In this document: positions 22,089 to 33,161 of the stretch, one piece after another
Layout of the letters: every line of letters begins with the position of its first letter
Numbering within the stretch: the stretch's first letter is position 1
Assembly (NCBI GenBank): GCA_016169945.1
Contig: JADLSH010000198.1
Location: forward strand, 806,001 to 870,000
Direction of reading: 5' to 3'
Length of the DNA stretch: 64,000 bases
Source: Trachythela sp. YZ-2020
Lineage: Eukaryota; Cnidaria; Anthozoa; Malacalcyonacea; Clavulariidae
Program-made: the position numbers and the translations under genes
Notes under the pieces: model-generated
Seen by the model: the letters and a program-made list of their open reading frames with translations, nothing else
Database searches by the model: none
What the model was told of the DNA's origin: nothing

Positions 22089-25000
22089 GTACCGGAAGAA
22101 AACAAAAATGAAAATTCATGCCAAAAGTGCCTTTTCTGTGAAAGTGACGTGACACCTGATGAAAAATTACGAAGAATTACGGAAAACAACTACATCCGAC
22201 TGGGAGTTGCTGCCGTTGACCTTGAGAAGACCAAAGGTTCCATTATATGTTTGAAATGCTGGCTATGCAGAACGCTGCGCAACCGTACCACCAAAAAGTG
22301 TTCCTTAGCAAGCTGCACTACGAGTCAGAGAGGACTTCAAAGTCAAAGGCTCTGCACTCTACCACTGAAGAATATCACTGACGAGTTGCGGCAGGAAGTG
22401 CTAGCTAGATTCCGCGTCAACGGAGAAGAAAAAGCTTGTCGAAAATGTAGAACTACCATAACGGCATTTATCAAAGAAGCGGAAGGTCGCAAGATGCCAT
22501 CACCAGCTGTTTTCATAACTTCTACTAATACCACCTGCACTGCATCGATTGGAAGACCGCGTGTCAACTACACTGAAGCCAGCGCAGCTACAAAAAGACG
22601 AATGAAAGCATCTGCAAGAAGTATTCTGCAAAATACGGTTGGAAAGTGCGACGACATTTCTCAAGGAGATGGGTGGGAATTGCTACAGGATGTCACTGTC
22701 AACACACCGTTAAAACAATGCGCGAGTAGTAGCAAAAGAAATCAACAAAAAATATCAGAGGTCATGGACGGTTTATCACAAACATACGAAAGGGAGGCGC
22801 ACGGTTCAACTGGGAAAATCAGGCTGTTAAGCACAATTGCACCGCATTTCAAAAATAAAGAGTTGAAGAACGCATTCCAGTGTACGGACTACGAACTGAC
22901 ACAAGCGCGCAAACATGCACAGCAACATGGCCCTGGAGCAACAGTGAACAAAGTCAAGCAAGTAAGACGATTTCGGATTCCCCCAGAAGATCTTGCATTC
23001 GTTATTAATTTCATCCATCATCCCGATAATACATGCAGATCTTCCCACAGAATGGCTTCGTGCGAGGGTTCCAAATCATCCTGGATTTCCGATTTATTTG
23101 ACCAAAATCAACAGCCCGTCATGTGGTTAAAAGACGGGAAAAGTCATTTGTACAAAAAATATCATGATGAATGCATCAAGCTGGGTACAAAACCAATATC
23201 AGAATCGAAATTCCTTGATGGGATAAAAGCTGGAAACTTTAAAGAAATGGTTGAAATGGCAGGTTTATGTAATATTTGTGATGAAATTGGCACCCAGAAC
23301 TGGCAAAAGTTAACAGAGTTGATTGAGATGCTAAGAAAGGACGTTGCAGGACTTTCTCTGGAGGATAAAACACCAGCCGAGAATGAAGAGTTTGACGAGG
23401 ACCCATATTGCCCAACCAGCCGAGTAACTATGGTAGATCTAACCCATGAAGATACTGAATACAGATCGTGCAATCCTCTTCCAGTTGATTCCCCTGTGCT
23501 TATGATAGAAGTCGGTGTTCCTGTGCCAGATTTCAGTGACTTTTTAAAACGATCTGCTATCTTGAAAGGTCATCTACTGTCGAACTTTTCTTCAGAACTT
23601 CAGACTCACAACGCTTGCGCCTTCCACTGCATGGCATTATTGTTGAACGACAAAGCTTGCTGTAAAAACCATGCCCAAGAATGTAACGACTGTGCTCAAC
23701 GATTCACTCTCTTTGACGATCTACAAGCGACTATTTTTGCAAGCACCTTAAGCAATTCCCGCAAATGCTTCTACCAAGAACAAGTGCGTAAAGTACAAGA
23801 ACAGCTTGATCTATACATTGCTCACCTCGTTCGTGGAAAATACCAAAGAAAAAAATTTATGGAAGAAATAGATTGTTTGAAACCCGGCAAAGCAGTGGTT
23901 GTATGTGATTATATGATGAAGTTGTTGCTCCATAAATTTAGAGAACCACAACGAGATTGGTATGGAAAGAAGGGAGTGTCAGTTCATGGTAGTATGTTTT
24001 TCTTCAAAACGGAAGAATCGGAAGATATCCAAGTGGAAATTCACGACGTCTTTTCCACGGGTGATTGTACCCAAAATTGGTACTTCACGGCGAGTGCATT
24101 CGAAGCAACGTTCAGAAACTTTAATTCACGACACAAGGATGTGAAATCGATAGTTGTATGGTCAGATAACGGACCACATTACCATAACACATCAGTAATA
24201 TTATGGCTTACTCGACTATCTGAAATATGCGATATACACATTGAAAGGTATTCGTTTTTCGAGGCACAGAAGGAAAGACTCACTCGATTCACATTTTGCA
24301 ACTTTTAAGTTTGCGATTAAAGGATGGATGAAAAGAGGAAATGACCTACTTTCAAGCGAAGACATAGTGGATGGGACAAAAGATCATTTGAAAGGAACAC
24401 ACGTCTACGAGATTCACATTGACCGTACGAAAGAACCATGTAGCGCAAAAACGCTCGACAAAATAACCTCTTTTGCAGATTTTACTTTCAAGAGCGATCA
24501 TACAGTTGACGCAAGGGAGTTGACAAACGCTGGTGCCACCTTACATCTGAAAAATAAGAAAATTCAAATGCTGTGGCCATCATATATATCTACCCGTAGT
24601 CTGTCTACTGGAGTGACCACGGAATTTGACCAAAGCCATGCTGAGAATGTTGAGCCAAAAATTAAAAAACAGAAAAGGGAAGACCAAAGAAAATACTTAA
24701 AGGAACGAAACGTAAATACAGAATGTAATGAAAGAGAACTCAGCAACAGTAATTTGAATAAATGTCCCAATTGTCAAAAAGTATTCCTTCGTAAACGATC
24801 AATGCAGAAGCATCTACACTCTAAAAAGTGTATGGAGTCGAAGAAAACCTCAAAAACATTGGAAGAAATAAAAGCATCAATTCCTGTTATGCAAGCGTTA
24901 GGACTTGCTAACAACATTCGTGACATTAAGTTAAATAATTTTGAGCAACTACCTGTAGAAGAAAGCAAATCCAGAACAAATCTACTGTACTGCAGTTTAC

Positions 25001-25242
25001 TTAAAGGTAGTGCAATGAAGACAAAGTTGAGAAAAAACATCCGCTTTTCTGCTGAACAAAAAACTTTAATGGAAAAATGCTTCGACGTTGGGGAGAAAGT
25101 TAAAAAGAACAGATATACGGCTCAATCTTGCGAAAAACTGATGGAAGAACAGCTAGGAAAAGAACAGACATTAACCCAACGCCAAATTAAAAGTTATTGG
25201 GGCGCGTACAAAAGAAGGAAGAGTACAAACACTAAAATTTGA
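22089..25242 (+). pseudogene. DDE-transposase-like protein with Cys-rich N-terminus and C2H2 finger, one frameshift
   Basis: An acceptor (CTTCAACATTCAG) opens a frame at 22089 with no ATG, so a 5' exon is missing. It starts with CQKCLFCESDVTPDEKLRR, has CLKCWLC and ACRKCRTT Cys pairs (zinc sites) and GLCNICDEIG. The catalytic-looking core is KAVVVCDYMMKLL (Asp), GKKGVSVHGSMFFF, VVWSDNGPHYHN (Asp) and IHIERYSFFEAQ (Glu). This order matches a family of uncharacterised DDE-like genes shared by fish and cnidarians. At about 24268-24272 a one-base change shifts the frame; the second part reads KDSLDSHFATFKFAIKGW and GTHVYEIHID. It ends with a C2H2 finger (CPNCQKVFLRKRSMQKHLH) and a homeodomain/SANT-like tail (RQIKSYWGAYKRRK). 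Total about 1,050 codons. Otherwise uninterrupted, so the shift may be recent or a sequencing error. TIRs were not found. Confidence 0.7.
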
Positions 25243-26319
25243 CAGTATATACTTGTGGCTAAATAAATTAAAATAAAAACATAATTAACTGTAATATATA
25301 ATTAAATTACTGTATAAAAACATTTGAATATCATAACAATATAAAGTAGATCTGTTGGAATAAAATTAATACACAAAACAATGTGAAGTATGTTTGTAAC
25401 TAGGTCATAGGTGTATTGCATGCAATACTTTACTACAAGGTCAAAAGGTTTATTGGCATAAGGCAATGTTAGTACAGTTGTTACCAACTGTATGTCAATC
25501 AACTTTTAGGTAATGACAAATTACTTAATTATATGCAACAACATTAAAGAATGTGTGTCAACCTCGTTACTGTCTACATCTTATATTGAGAAGTGATTCG
25601 ATACCAACAAATGGCAGATGGTGATGAAAGTTTTTGGTGCATTTTCAGTACAGTTATTAAAAATTAGATATACTGTAAGATGTTAAAATATATCATTTAA
25701 AATTTGAGTGTGCAAAAAATAATGGTTGACAGATATTCTTTAATGTTTGGTCCTCGTGAAATGGGCCAGAATGTTCATTTAGTAATATGCATGCTGAGTA
25801 AAACAAAAATGTTTTTCTCATAATGAATGTGAACATTACAATTTTATATGTCTGAAGACTATTATTTACTGGTGTCCTGTTATGTTACAGTACTCTTTCA
25901 AGTCGGTGATTTTCTGACCAAGGCGAATTATCCTGACCACAATGGAAAATATTCTAGAAAAAGCAAATTCTAAGTGAGCAGTGTTGGAAAGTGACATGCC
26001 GCTGCATGGAAATTTTAACAAAATATCTTTGCAGGAAATTTTTATTATCTGACTTATGCAGCTGGATGCCATATAATGCACTTATTGTTTAAAACTCCAA
26101 AAACGTTTTCAAGTCGAGATTGTCTTGTGCCAAGATTAAAGTTTATTGTAATGCGTACTCTGAAATCTACATTATTATGCAGGATATTTTATATTTGACT
26201 TACTCAGGAAATTTTTGTTTTGAGATTTTGCATCCAGGAAGAAAAATATATGTAAAAAAGCTATGTGTGTAAAAAAGAAAAAGCTAAAAATGAATTGGTG
26301 TTGCCAAAACTATAAAAGA
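25243..26319. other. no gene recognised
   Basis: AT-rich sequence between the DDE-like gene and the long inverted repeat. Several short ORFs, none with motif support. Confidence 0.5.
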
Positions 26320-27993
26320 TTTTACTGTCGTTCCAATTGAAGTGTTCCTCGAATATTGATTCGATACATTACCTCGCGCTGACCAATTCATTTGTTCAAG
26401 TTCCTCAAGATATTCATACACTTCCTGTGAAAGTTGACCAATCACAATCCGTATGTGATTTGAATACGAATCAACTGACCAATGAGGAACTGATCCTGCA
26501 TTGCAGGAAGTAAACAATATTCAAAAATCAAGAATTCGGTTGAAATTCTTCAAATGTGTTTACATTTGTGCTCAGAAAAACGTTTAATTGAAATACATGT
26601 ATGGCTTCTCAAGAAAAATGTCAAAGTGTTGAAGATTTTCTATGGTTTAGAAAACGGTTTAGAACCAGAATTGAATAAATATGCAAGCCGCGTTGAGAGC
26701 AAGGTTTTACTTCAACAAATATAACAAATATTCATTTTATTTTTAGAAACTAAGCGATCAAACGTGGCGGTTTTCTAATCTATATTTCAAAGGAAAATGT
26801 CACTTTCTTCCGTTTACAATATACTGTATATTTTTTCCCGTTAACTCTTTTAGTACAGTAAACATAATGTGTATAGACACGTCATTTTATAGTGCAATGA
26901 ATGTCAGTGGCAAATTTTGGTTTATAGACCAAATAATTTATTGTAAAGGTATGAAGAAAAGTTTTTTCTAACTTTCGAATTTGTTCTCTGTATGAAATTA
27001 TAACAAACTTTTAACACCGTAATATAGCAATACTATTAGAAACAATATAGATTATAGTACAATTTTATAGTTTTAAAACACAAATATGTATATGATTTTA
27101 ATAGACAAACAGTGACAGTGTTTATTTTTGTAGCGCTATTTTGCGGATCGATTCTGATATATAATATATACGATAATAAATAAAAAATGTCAAGCAAGTA
27201 CATAAATACATATTTGTGTTCTAAAACTATAAAATTGTACTTGATAATCTATATTGTTTATAATATTACTATATTACAGTAAAGTTTGTTACAATTTCAT
27301 ACAGAGAACAAATTTGAAATTTAGAAAAAAACATTTCTTCGTACCTTTACAATAAATTATTTTGTCTATAAAAAAAAAATTTCCACTGACATTCAATGCA
27401 CTATAAAATGACGTGTCTATACACATTATTTTTACTGTACTAAAATAGTTAACGGGAAAAATATATATTGTAAACAGATGAAAGTGACATTTTCCTTTGA
27501 AATATAGATTAGAAACCGCCACGTTTGATCGCTTAATAGTTTCTAAAAATAAAATGAATATTTGTTATATTTGTTGAAGTAAAACCTTGATCTCGCAACG
27601 CGGCTTTGCATATTTGTTCAATTCTGGTTCTAAACAGTTTTCTAAACCATAGAAAATCTTCAACACTTTGACATTTTTCTTGAGAAGTCATACATGTATT
27701 TCAATTACTAGTAAACGTTTTTTCTGAGCACAAATGTAAACACATTTGAAGAATTTCAGTTACATGAATGATGAAAACAACCGAATTCTTGATTTTTGAA
27801 TATTGTTTACTTCGCAATGCAGGTTCCTCATTGGTCAGTTTATTCGTACTCAAATCACATACGGATTGTGATTGGTCAACTTTCACAGGAAGTGTATGAA
27901 TATCTCGAGGAACTTGAACAAATGAATTGGTCAGCGCGAGGTAATGTATCGAATCAATATTCGAGGAACACTTCAATTGGAACGACAGTAAAA
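26320..27993. repeat. 1.67-kb long inverted repeat with ~110-bp loop
   Basis: The left arm (26320-27092) and right arm (27200-27993) are reverse complements with only scattered differences and small indels: for example TTTACTGTCGTTCCAATTG at the left end pairs with CAATTGGAACGACAGTAAA at the right, and AACGTGGCGG at 26761 pairs with CCGCCACGTT at 27516-27525. The ~770-bp arms carry the same ORF (VPHWSV...GQLSQEVYEYLEEL...) simply because they are copies; it has no recognised motif. Likely a foldback transposon; a transcript would form a very long dsRNA. Confidence 0.9.
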
Positions 27994-28079
27994 CAATACA
28001 AATATATTGCCAGAAATTAATTAGCAAATAAACTTGTTGCCATAGCAACCACTTGTGTACAAATAACCAATGCTAAAAT

Positions 28080-28730
28080 ACCCTTTTGGCAACTTTTTCA
28101 TATCAATGGTGGTTTAAACTCATGGATTTTCAGAAGATAAAACACATATTTGCTTCTAGCTTACAAAACATCATAGAGCCACCTTAATGAAAAGCAATAT
28201 AACTTAATCAAGAAAGCCACTGAAAATGGCCAAATTCTGCGAGGACCATGCACCTAAAATTTAACCAAACCATTTCTATTTTGCAGTGTATTACATAAAC
28301 TTCAAGAATAAGTTTACCTGCCGGTGTGCCAATCACTAATAAACATTATTTTTGCAATTTAGTAAAACTTTCAATCATGTTGTTTCCCTTTTGGCAAAAA
28401 CTTAACATTTTCATGACAAAAAACCTCATAATATTTTTTGCTGAATTTTCCTCTAGATTTTAGCTTACATTCTAGTGATACTTGCTTATAAAGCTACTTA
28501 GTAAGCAAACCTATCGATGTTTAATCGTTAACTAAAGTGTTTTAAAACCATCAAAACAGCTATTCATTTTCGCATGAGGTGAGGAAAATGGTAAACTAAA
28601 ATATTTACTTTTAAAAATTCTGCGAGGACCATTCACCTAAAATTTTCTCAAACAGGCACTATTTTTACCCTCAACCATTGTAATATAATGTACCATAAGG
28701 CTCACGGTGTGCCAATTAGTTCTAAGGTAA
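28080..28730. repeat. diverged tandem duplication, ~300-380 bp unit
   Basis: CCCTTTTGGCAA occurs at 28081 and 28386, TTTTAGCTTACATTCT or TTGCTTCTAGCTTAC in the middle of each unit, and AAATTCTGCGAGGACCAT(G/T)CACCTAAAATTT at 28233 and 28616, followed in both by CGGTGTGCCAAT(C/T)A. No coding content recognised. Confidence 0.6.
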
Positions 28731-29934
28731 AAATATCTAAAATTTCTGAAGTGACTCAACTTCGCAGGTTGGTACAAGAATGGCATACAATAACCAATGT
28801 TTGCAGACGGAAACGGACGTTTACCATCACAGTATGCTTCGATAAATGCATTAATTGGGATTTTTTAGGTATACGATAACATTTATTTAAAAGGAATAAG
28901 TTTTTTTTTCAAATCAACATAAATTTTAAGGTGCATTTGCACAAAAAAATAGTGGACCCACAAAATTAGGGCTCTCAATGTCGAAAAAAGGTCGCTCACT
29001 TGAACGAGCAAAAATTTAATTATCTGGCACCAAGATCAAACCGATGCAGATAAAATACAAAGCTTGGACATATATGTTGCCATCCGTATAATTAATCGTA
29101 AGATCTAATAACATAGAAACAGAACAAAAGAAGTTAAAATATTCATACCTTCGTGCCTTCCGCTCTCGAACAATACACCACCAGAATTCCAAACACGTTT
29201 TTATTGTTCAAAACGCTGTGAAGACGTTTAATCAACTTCCAGTAGAGGGAAATATATTAAAGACACTATTTCAAGTTTTACATGCAACATCAAGCGAGTT
29301 TTATGAGATCAACAGACCAAAAATCAAACACATTCACTAGTACATTCACTCCTCACCGCCATGTTCCAAAAAAACAGCAAAATTCACTATTTTGTCGCAA
29401 AGCATCACGGTATTTTTGAGCGCGAGTTTCTCAATTTTTAAAAAAATCTCCTCTTAATATCTACAAACTATAAAACATTTCAAAAATTTGCGAAAAATGG
29501 CAACGGTAAAGACAGTTACATGTAATTTACCTACTTGTGAAAAGATATTTTTTCGCGACAATTTTTATTTCCGTACTGCTTGCTTGTGCACCAAGGAACG
29601 ACGCAATATATCGGCATATTTGAAGCAATTTCCCTATAAAATTATAGCCATTGTTTTCTCCGGACGGAGAAGTTTTCCTCGAGTTTTTCTTGGTCACAGC
29701 GAACTCAATGCACTAAATTTTAGGAGATAAATAGTTTGTTCCTAAAATGTAATGCATTGAGTTTGCGATGTTTTTCGTAATTGCATTCAAATTTATACTG
29801 GCCGTGTAACGGTTCGCAGTGGGGGACTAATACTGACATACGGACCGCGTGAAATTGACTTTTGAGGGACTGAAACTGACGTACGGACCGCGTGAAGGAC
29901 TGGGATTTAGGCTTCACTTTTTTCCTGCCTGAAT
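28731..29934. other. no gene recognised
   Basis: AT-rich. The short plus-strand ORF from 29497 (MATVKTVTCNLPTCEK) has a few Cys residues but no family I know and no splice context. At 29810-29905 the block CTGACGTACGGACCGCGTGAA is present twice (TGACATACGGACCGCGTGAA first), a small direct repeat. Confidence 0.45.
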
Positions 29935-29937
29935 GAC

Positions 29938-29980
29938 TGCAATCTCGTGCCCAGAGTCATGGCTCTGGGTACGAGATTGG
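29938..29980. repeat. hairpin with CTCGTGCCCAGAG arms
   Basis: CAATCTCGTGCCCAGAG, a short loop (TCATGG), then CTCTGGGTACGAGATTG. A compact inverted repeat related in sequence to the 'CTCGTTCCCAGGG' ends of the TIR family seen at 2955-4090 and 31870-31975. Confidence 0.7.
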
Positions 29981-31869
29981 AATGACTGAATGTTATCGTT
30001 CCAAACAGGTGGGCATTTTGCACAGCGCATGCGCTAGTTGATAAGCAAAACTTGGCGCAATCCCTGGGGCGAGTTAAAGAATTCAATATGGCGACGCATG
30101 GAAGGAGTGTTTCGTGGATTTCTCTGCTTTTCAAGTTGATAAAACAGCATTGTAATCAAAGGAAACTTTGCAATAATTAATGGAAAACATTTAGCAATGC
30201 TTCCCAAAGGTTTTAAAATTTTAAATAAGTCATTTTGCTCTTTTTATGCTTTGAAAACAGGCAAGCTCACTCTTTTTGAAAAATCCCATCAACATTCCCA
30301 AGTTACTTCCCCATCATTTGTTTAAACTAAACAGAAACAGATTAAATACTTAGCTATATAAGGTATAATTATATTGTTCACTGATCTGAAAGATTCCAGT
30401 ATTTTTAGTGCTCATTTGAGCAAAGAATTAGATGTAATTTAATTAAATCCAAATATGCATATCAAGAACAAAAATTGTACAACATGTTTGTAGACTTTTC
30501 AATACTTTTTTAATCATTTTATAAGGCTGATATATAAATACAGGATTACTTGTGTTAAACACATGGTATAAATACAATAAAAGTCAAATTTACTTAAATT
30601 ATTATTCTAAAGTTTGTAAACACACCAGGTCTAATTCACATAAATACTGTTGGTTTCTCAAAACAATTTGTATAATCATGAAATTTGGCTAACATTACTA
30701 AGTACACTATGAATGATTGATAGTAAGTACTGACATAATGACCTCTGAACACTGTTTTGAATAAAGTAAGCACAATCGCCATACAAAATGTCAATGTGTG
30801 GCCATTTCCTTATAATTGAAAGCTTACATAAAAGAGCATGTTATGTGAATATTGTATTTCCAAAAGACCCAAGATGATTAATAAGAGTCTTTTACTAGAC
30901 TTGACAGTGTTGCAGAGGTATTGTAGGTTCAAGTCCGTGCCCAACACTTAAGTTTTTTTCTCTCGATAATTTTGACTTTATAAGACTGGTTAGGGTTAGG
31001 AAAGGGGTTAATATTGGGGTTGGGGTTTGTTTATATTTATAAAAACTTTAAATTTGTAGTACAAATCATGCCGGATTGAAAGCCTGTTCGCGGGTCGTAA
31101 CAATGACGTATTAATTATGCAGGCGGGATGCTTTCGTTTGCTTGGGATGTTTTCGATTGCTTACGGAAAAAAAATTCGCTGCGCCGACAGCTTCATGCAA
31201 CCTCGCCACATCGGTTCAGACCAATATTTTCAGCCCAATACCTTAATTCAACTGAACAGATGAGGCGAGCAATTGCTGAATAGATTTCTATTAATAATTT
31301 GAAAGGTTGTAAAATGAAATTATTTTAGAATTTTAAACAAGCTACAGTGCTGCTGGCATCTTTATTCTTGCAAACTTCGGGTGAAAAACCATGCAGCACG
31401 AGCACAGAATAACTTCAAGCATGTGCTTCAAGCCTACCCAGAGAGCCTGCTCGCAGGCTAAGCCAATGCAATGATGTCATAATCGTCAATCGTCATGGTA
31501 ATGAAAATGAGAAATAGAGCAATAGGACTAGTCTGACTGTCTGAGCTCATTAATTTGGCTATAAATAACTAGTATTGGGGAGATTTTTTACACTTTCACT
31601 CTAAAATAAGAGAGATGTCTCAACATTATTCTGATCCTGTAAATTTATGAGAGAATTATGCTAAATTTTTATTATGCTAATACACATCTCCAAATGATGA
31701 AATTATGCTAAACGAGCATAATTATGCTAAATCTGGTCACACTGCTAAGAATGAAGGCAATTTCAAGTCACCGTATCACACAAAACGTTTCTCTGACCAC
31801 TCCTAGGTGTCGGCCATTTTAGAAAATATTTAGCATATTAAAATAATTAAATCAAAACCAAAATATATT
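29981..31869. other. no gene recognised; short repeat debris
   Basis: Mostly AT-rich unique sequence. A degenerate TTAGGG-like stretch (GGTTAGGGTTAGGAAAGGGG) sits at 30990-31025. CAGAGAGCCTGCTCGCAGGCTA at 31438-31459 is a small palindromic MITE end of a kind common in anthozoans. Confidence 0.45.
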
Positions 31870-31975
31870 ACACCCACTATATCTGGGTGTTCGAAGGTCA
31901 TGTGACCGCCCGGAGCCAGCGCTATTTCCCGCCGTCCCAATGACAAAAAAGGGAAATACCCTGGGAACGAGGTTG
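31870..31975 (+). mobile_element. right-end fragment of the CAACCTCG TIR element
   Basis: ACACCCACTATATCTGGGTGTTC, then GTCATGTGACCG and a GC-rich block, ending AACGAGGTTG. This is the order seen at 3997-4090. The left end of the element is not present nearby, so this is a solo end or a deleted copy. Confidence 0.7.
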
Positions 31976-32314
31976 AGATTTGAGAATTCCACAATTTTTC
32001 TTGAAATTTTCTTCGTTGTCCTGGAATTTCCTTCAAAATTTCATTTCCTTCAATTTTTCATCATCTTGTAAAAATTTCCTTTCAAAAAGGAATTTTCCTT
32101 CACAAGTGGAACCACTGTCATGTAAACAATGACTTCATTTTGCATAACATGAAGTACGACTTACATGTCAAAACAACGCGTGTGTTAACTCAATGACAGC
32201 GTTATTCAAATTCGACTATCAAATTAGTTATTGTTTGCTTGAATACATCCTACTTTGAAATAGAGATCAGAAAAGGCCTCGTTAGAGGCAGAGAGCTAAC
32301 GTTAGGGAGCATAC

Positions 32315-32620
32315 ATGGAATGTGACGAGAATATTACGTTAAGATATGTCCGTAATGTTTTTTACAACCTCCTCGATATCATTCAAAACGATGAGTTGCA
32401 TGAACACCAGGTGAAGGAATTCGGAGATCGAGTGAACTTATTTTACGTATCTCTTTTTCATCAAACCGAAGGTGAGCGCTGATCGAAGTAATTACCCGTA
32501 AAATTTCCAAACACAAACAATTTCATAATCTAATCACAAGTCTTCGGTTCTTTTAAATAGGAATTCTCCCTGCGAACAAGATATCTCCTGACCTAGAGGC
32601 AGGTGTACCAACACGACCAG
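32315..32620 (+). CDS. two 5' exons of an integrase/HTH-type gene, remainder missing
   Basis: Exon 1 (32315-32471) begins MECDENITLRYVRNVF and ends ...LFHQTE with a strong donor G|GTGAGC in phase 1. After an 89-bp intron with acceptor TTTTAAATAG, exon 2 (32561-32620) continues ILPANKISPDLEAGVPTRP and ends in a second phase-1 donor, G|GTTAGT. The phases agree and the joined product is continuous. A helical N-terminus followed by a 'PTRPGRP'-style linker resembles the start of the cnidarian/fish genes that have an HTH and an rve-type integrase domain. The expected third exon is not found before 32806, where the 9.4-kb composite element begins, nor after 42192 as far as I can see. This is a broken gene, perhaps cut by that insertion. 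Confidence 0.5.
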
Positions 32621-32855
32621 GTTAGTAGTGTAATATAGATACGCGAAAACATATAAATAATCACTGCAACTAATACATAGATGATTGTATCACTGTTTAT
32701 CCATTTTAAAAAGGTCAATATATATTCAGCAAACTTTCTAACAATTTGGTGGTATATGAAAGTTCAAAAATGCCGAGCTATCATTTAAAATTATGACTTT
32801 AAATACATGTATGCTAGTCAGTCAAATATGACAAAATATCAAGTTTGATTGTTAT

Positions 32856-33000
32856 ACATCAAGTCGTTCGTGTTTTATGCCAAGTGTCGTGTTTAAATAA
32901 TCAAGTCGTTCGTGTTATATTTCAAGTTATGTTGCATATTTTTGTATCAAGTTCATTGTGTTTTACATCAAGTATTCCCCGTGTAATAATTCAAGTTTGG
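32856..33000 (+). repeat. left terminal array, CAAGTCGTTCGTG units
   Basis: Units TACATCAAGTCGTTCGTGTTTTATGC, CCAAGTGTCGTGTTTAAATAAT, CAAGTCGTTCGTGTTATATTT and CAAGTTCATTGTGTTTTACAT. Mirrored at 41975-42170. Confidence 0.75.
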
Positions 33001-33161
33001 CCACTGAACTGGATATAGACTGGTAACCATAGATATAACGCAGAGGAGGAATGGTGACTATACCGTGATGCTTTGCGATTAATTATATATTATTCATTTT
33101 TCGGACGAGCGCGCTCATTATTCGCTTGGCTGTCGCTATCAACACAACAGAAGTGAGAAAT

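Noticed and set aside
26284..28020. Two matching ORFs (VPHWSV...GQLSQEV) as a gene pair
   Set aside because: They are the same sequence in the two arms of the inverted repeat, in opposite orientation, with no family motif or splice context.
30925..30955. tRNA-like B box (GGTTCAAGTCC)
   Set aside because: The T-stem does not pair and no D-arm, anticodon arm or acceptor stem can be built around it.
30990..31025. Interstitial telomere repeat
   Set aside because: Only two TTAGGG-like units followed by degenerate G-rich sequence.
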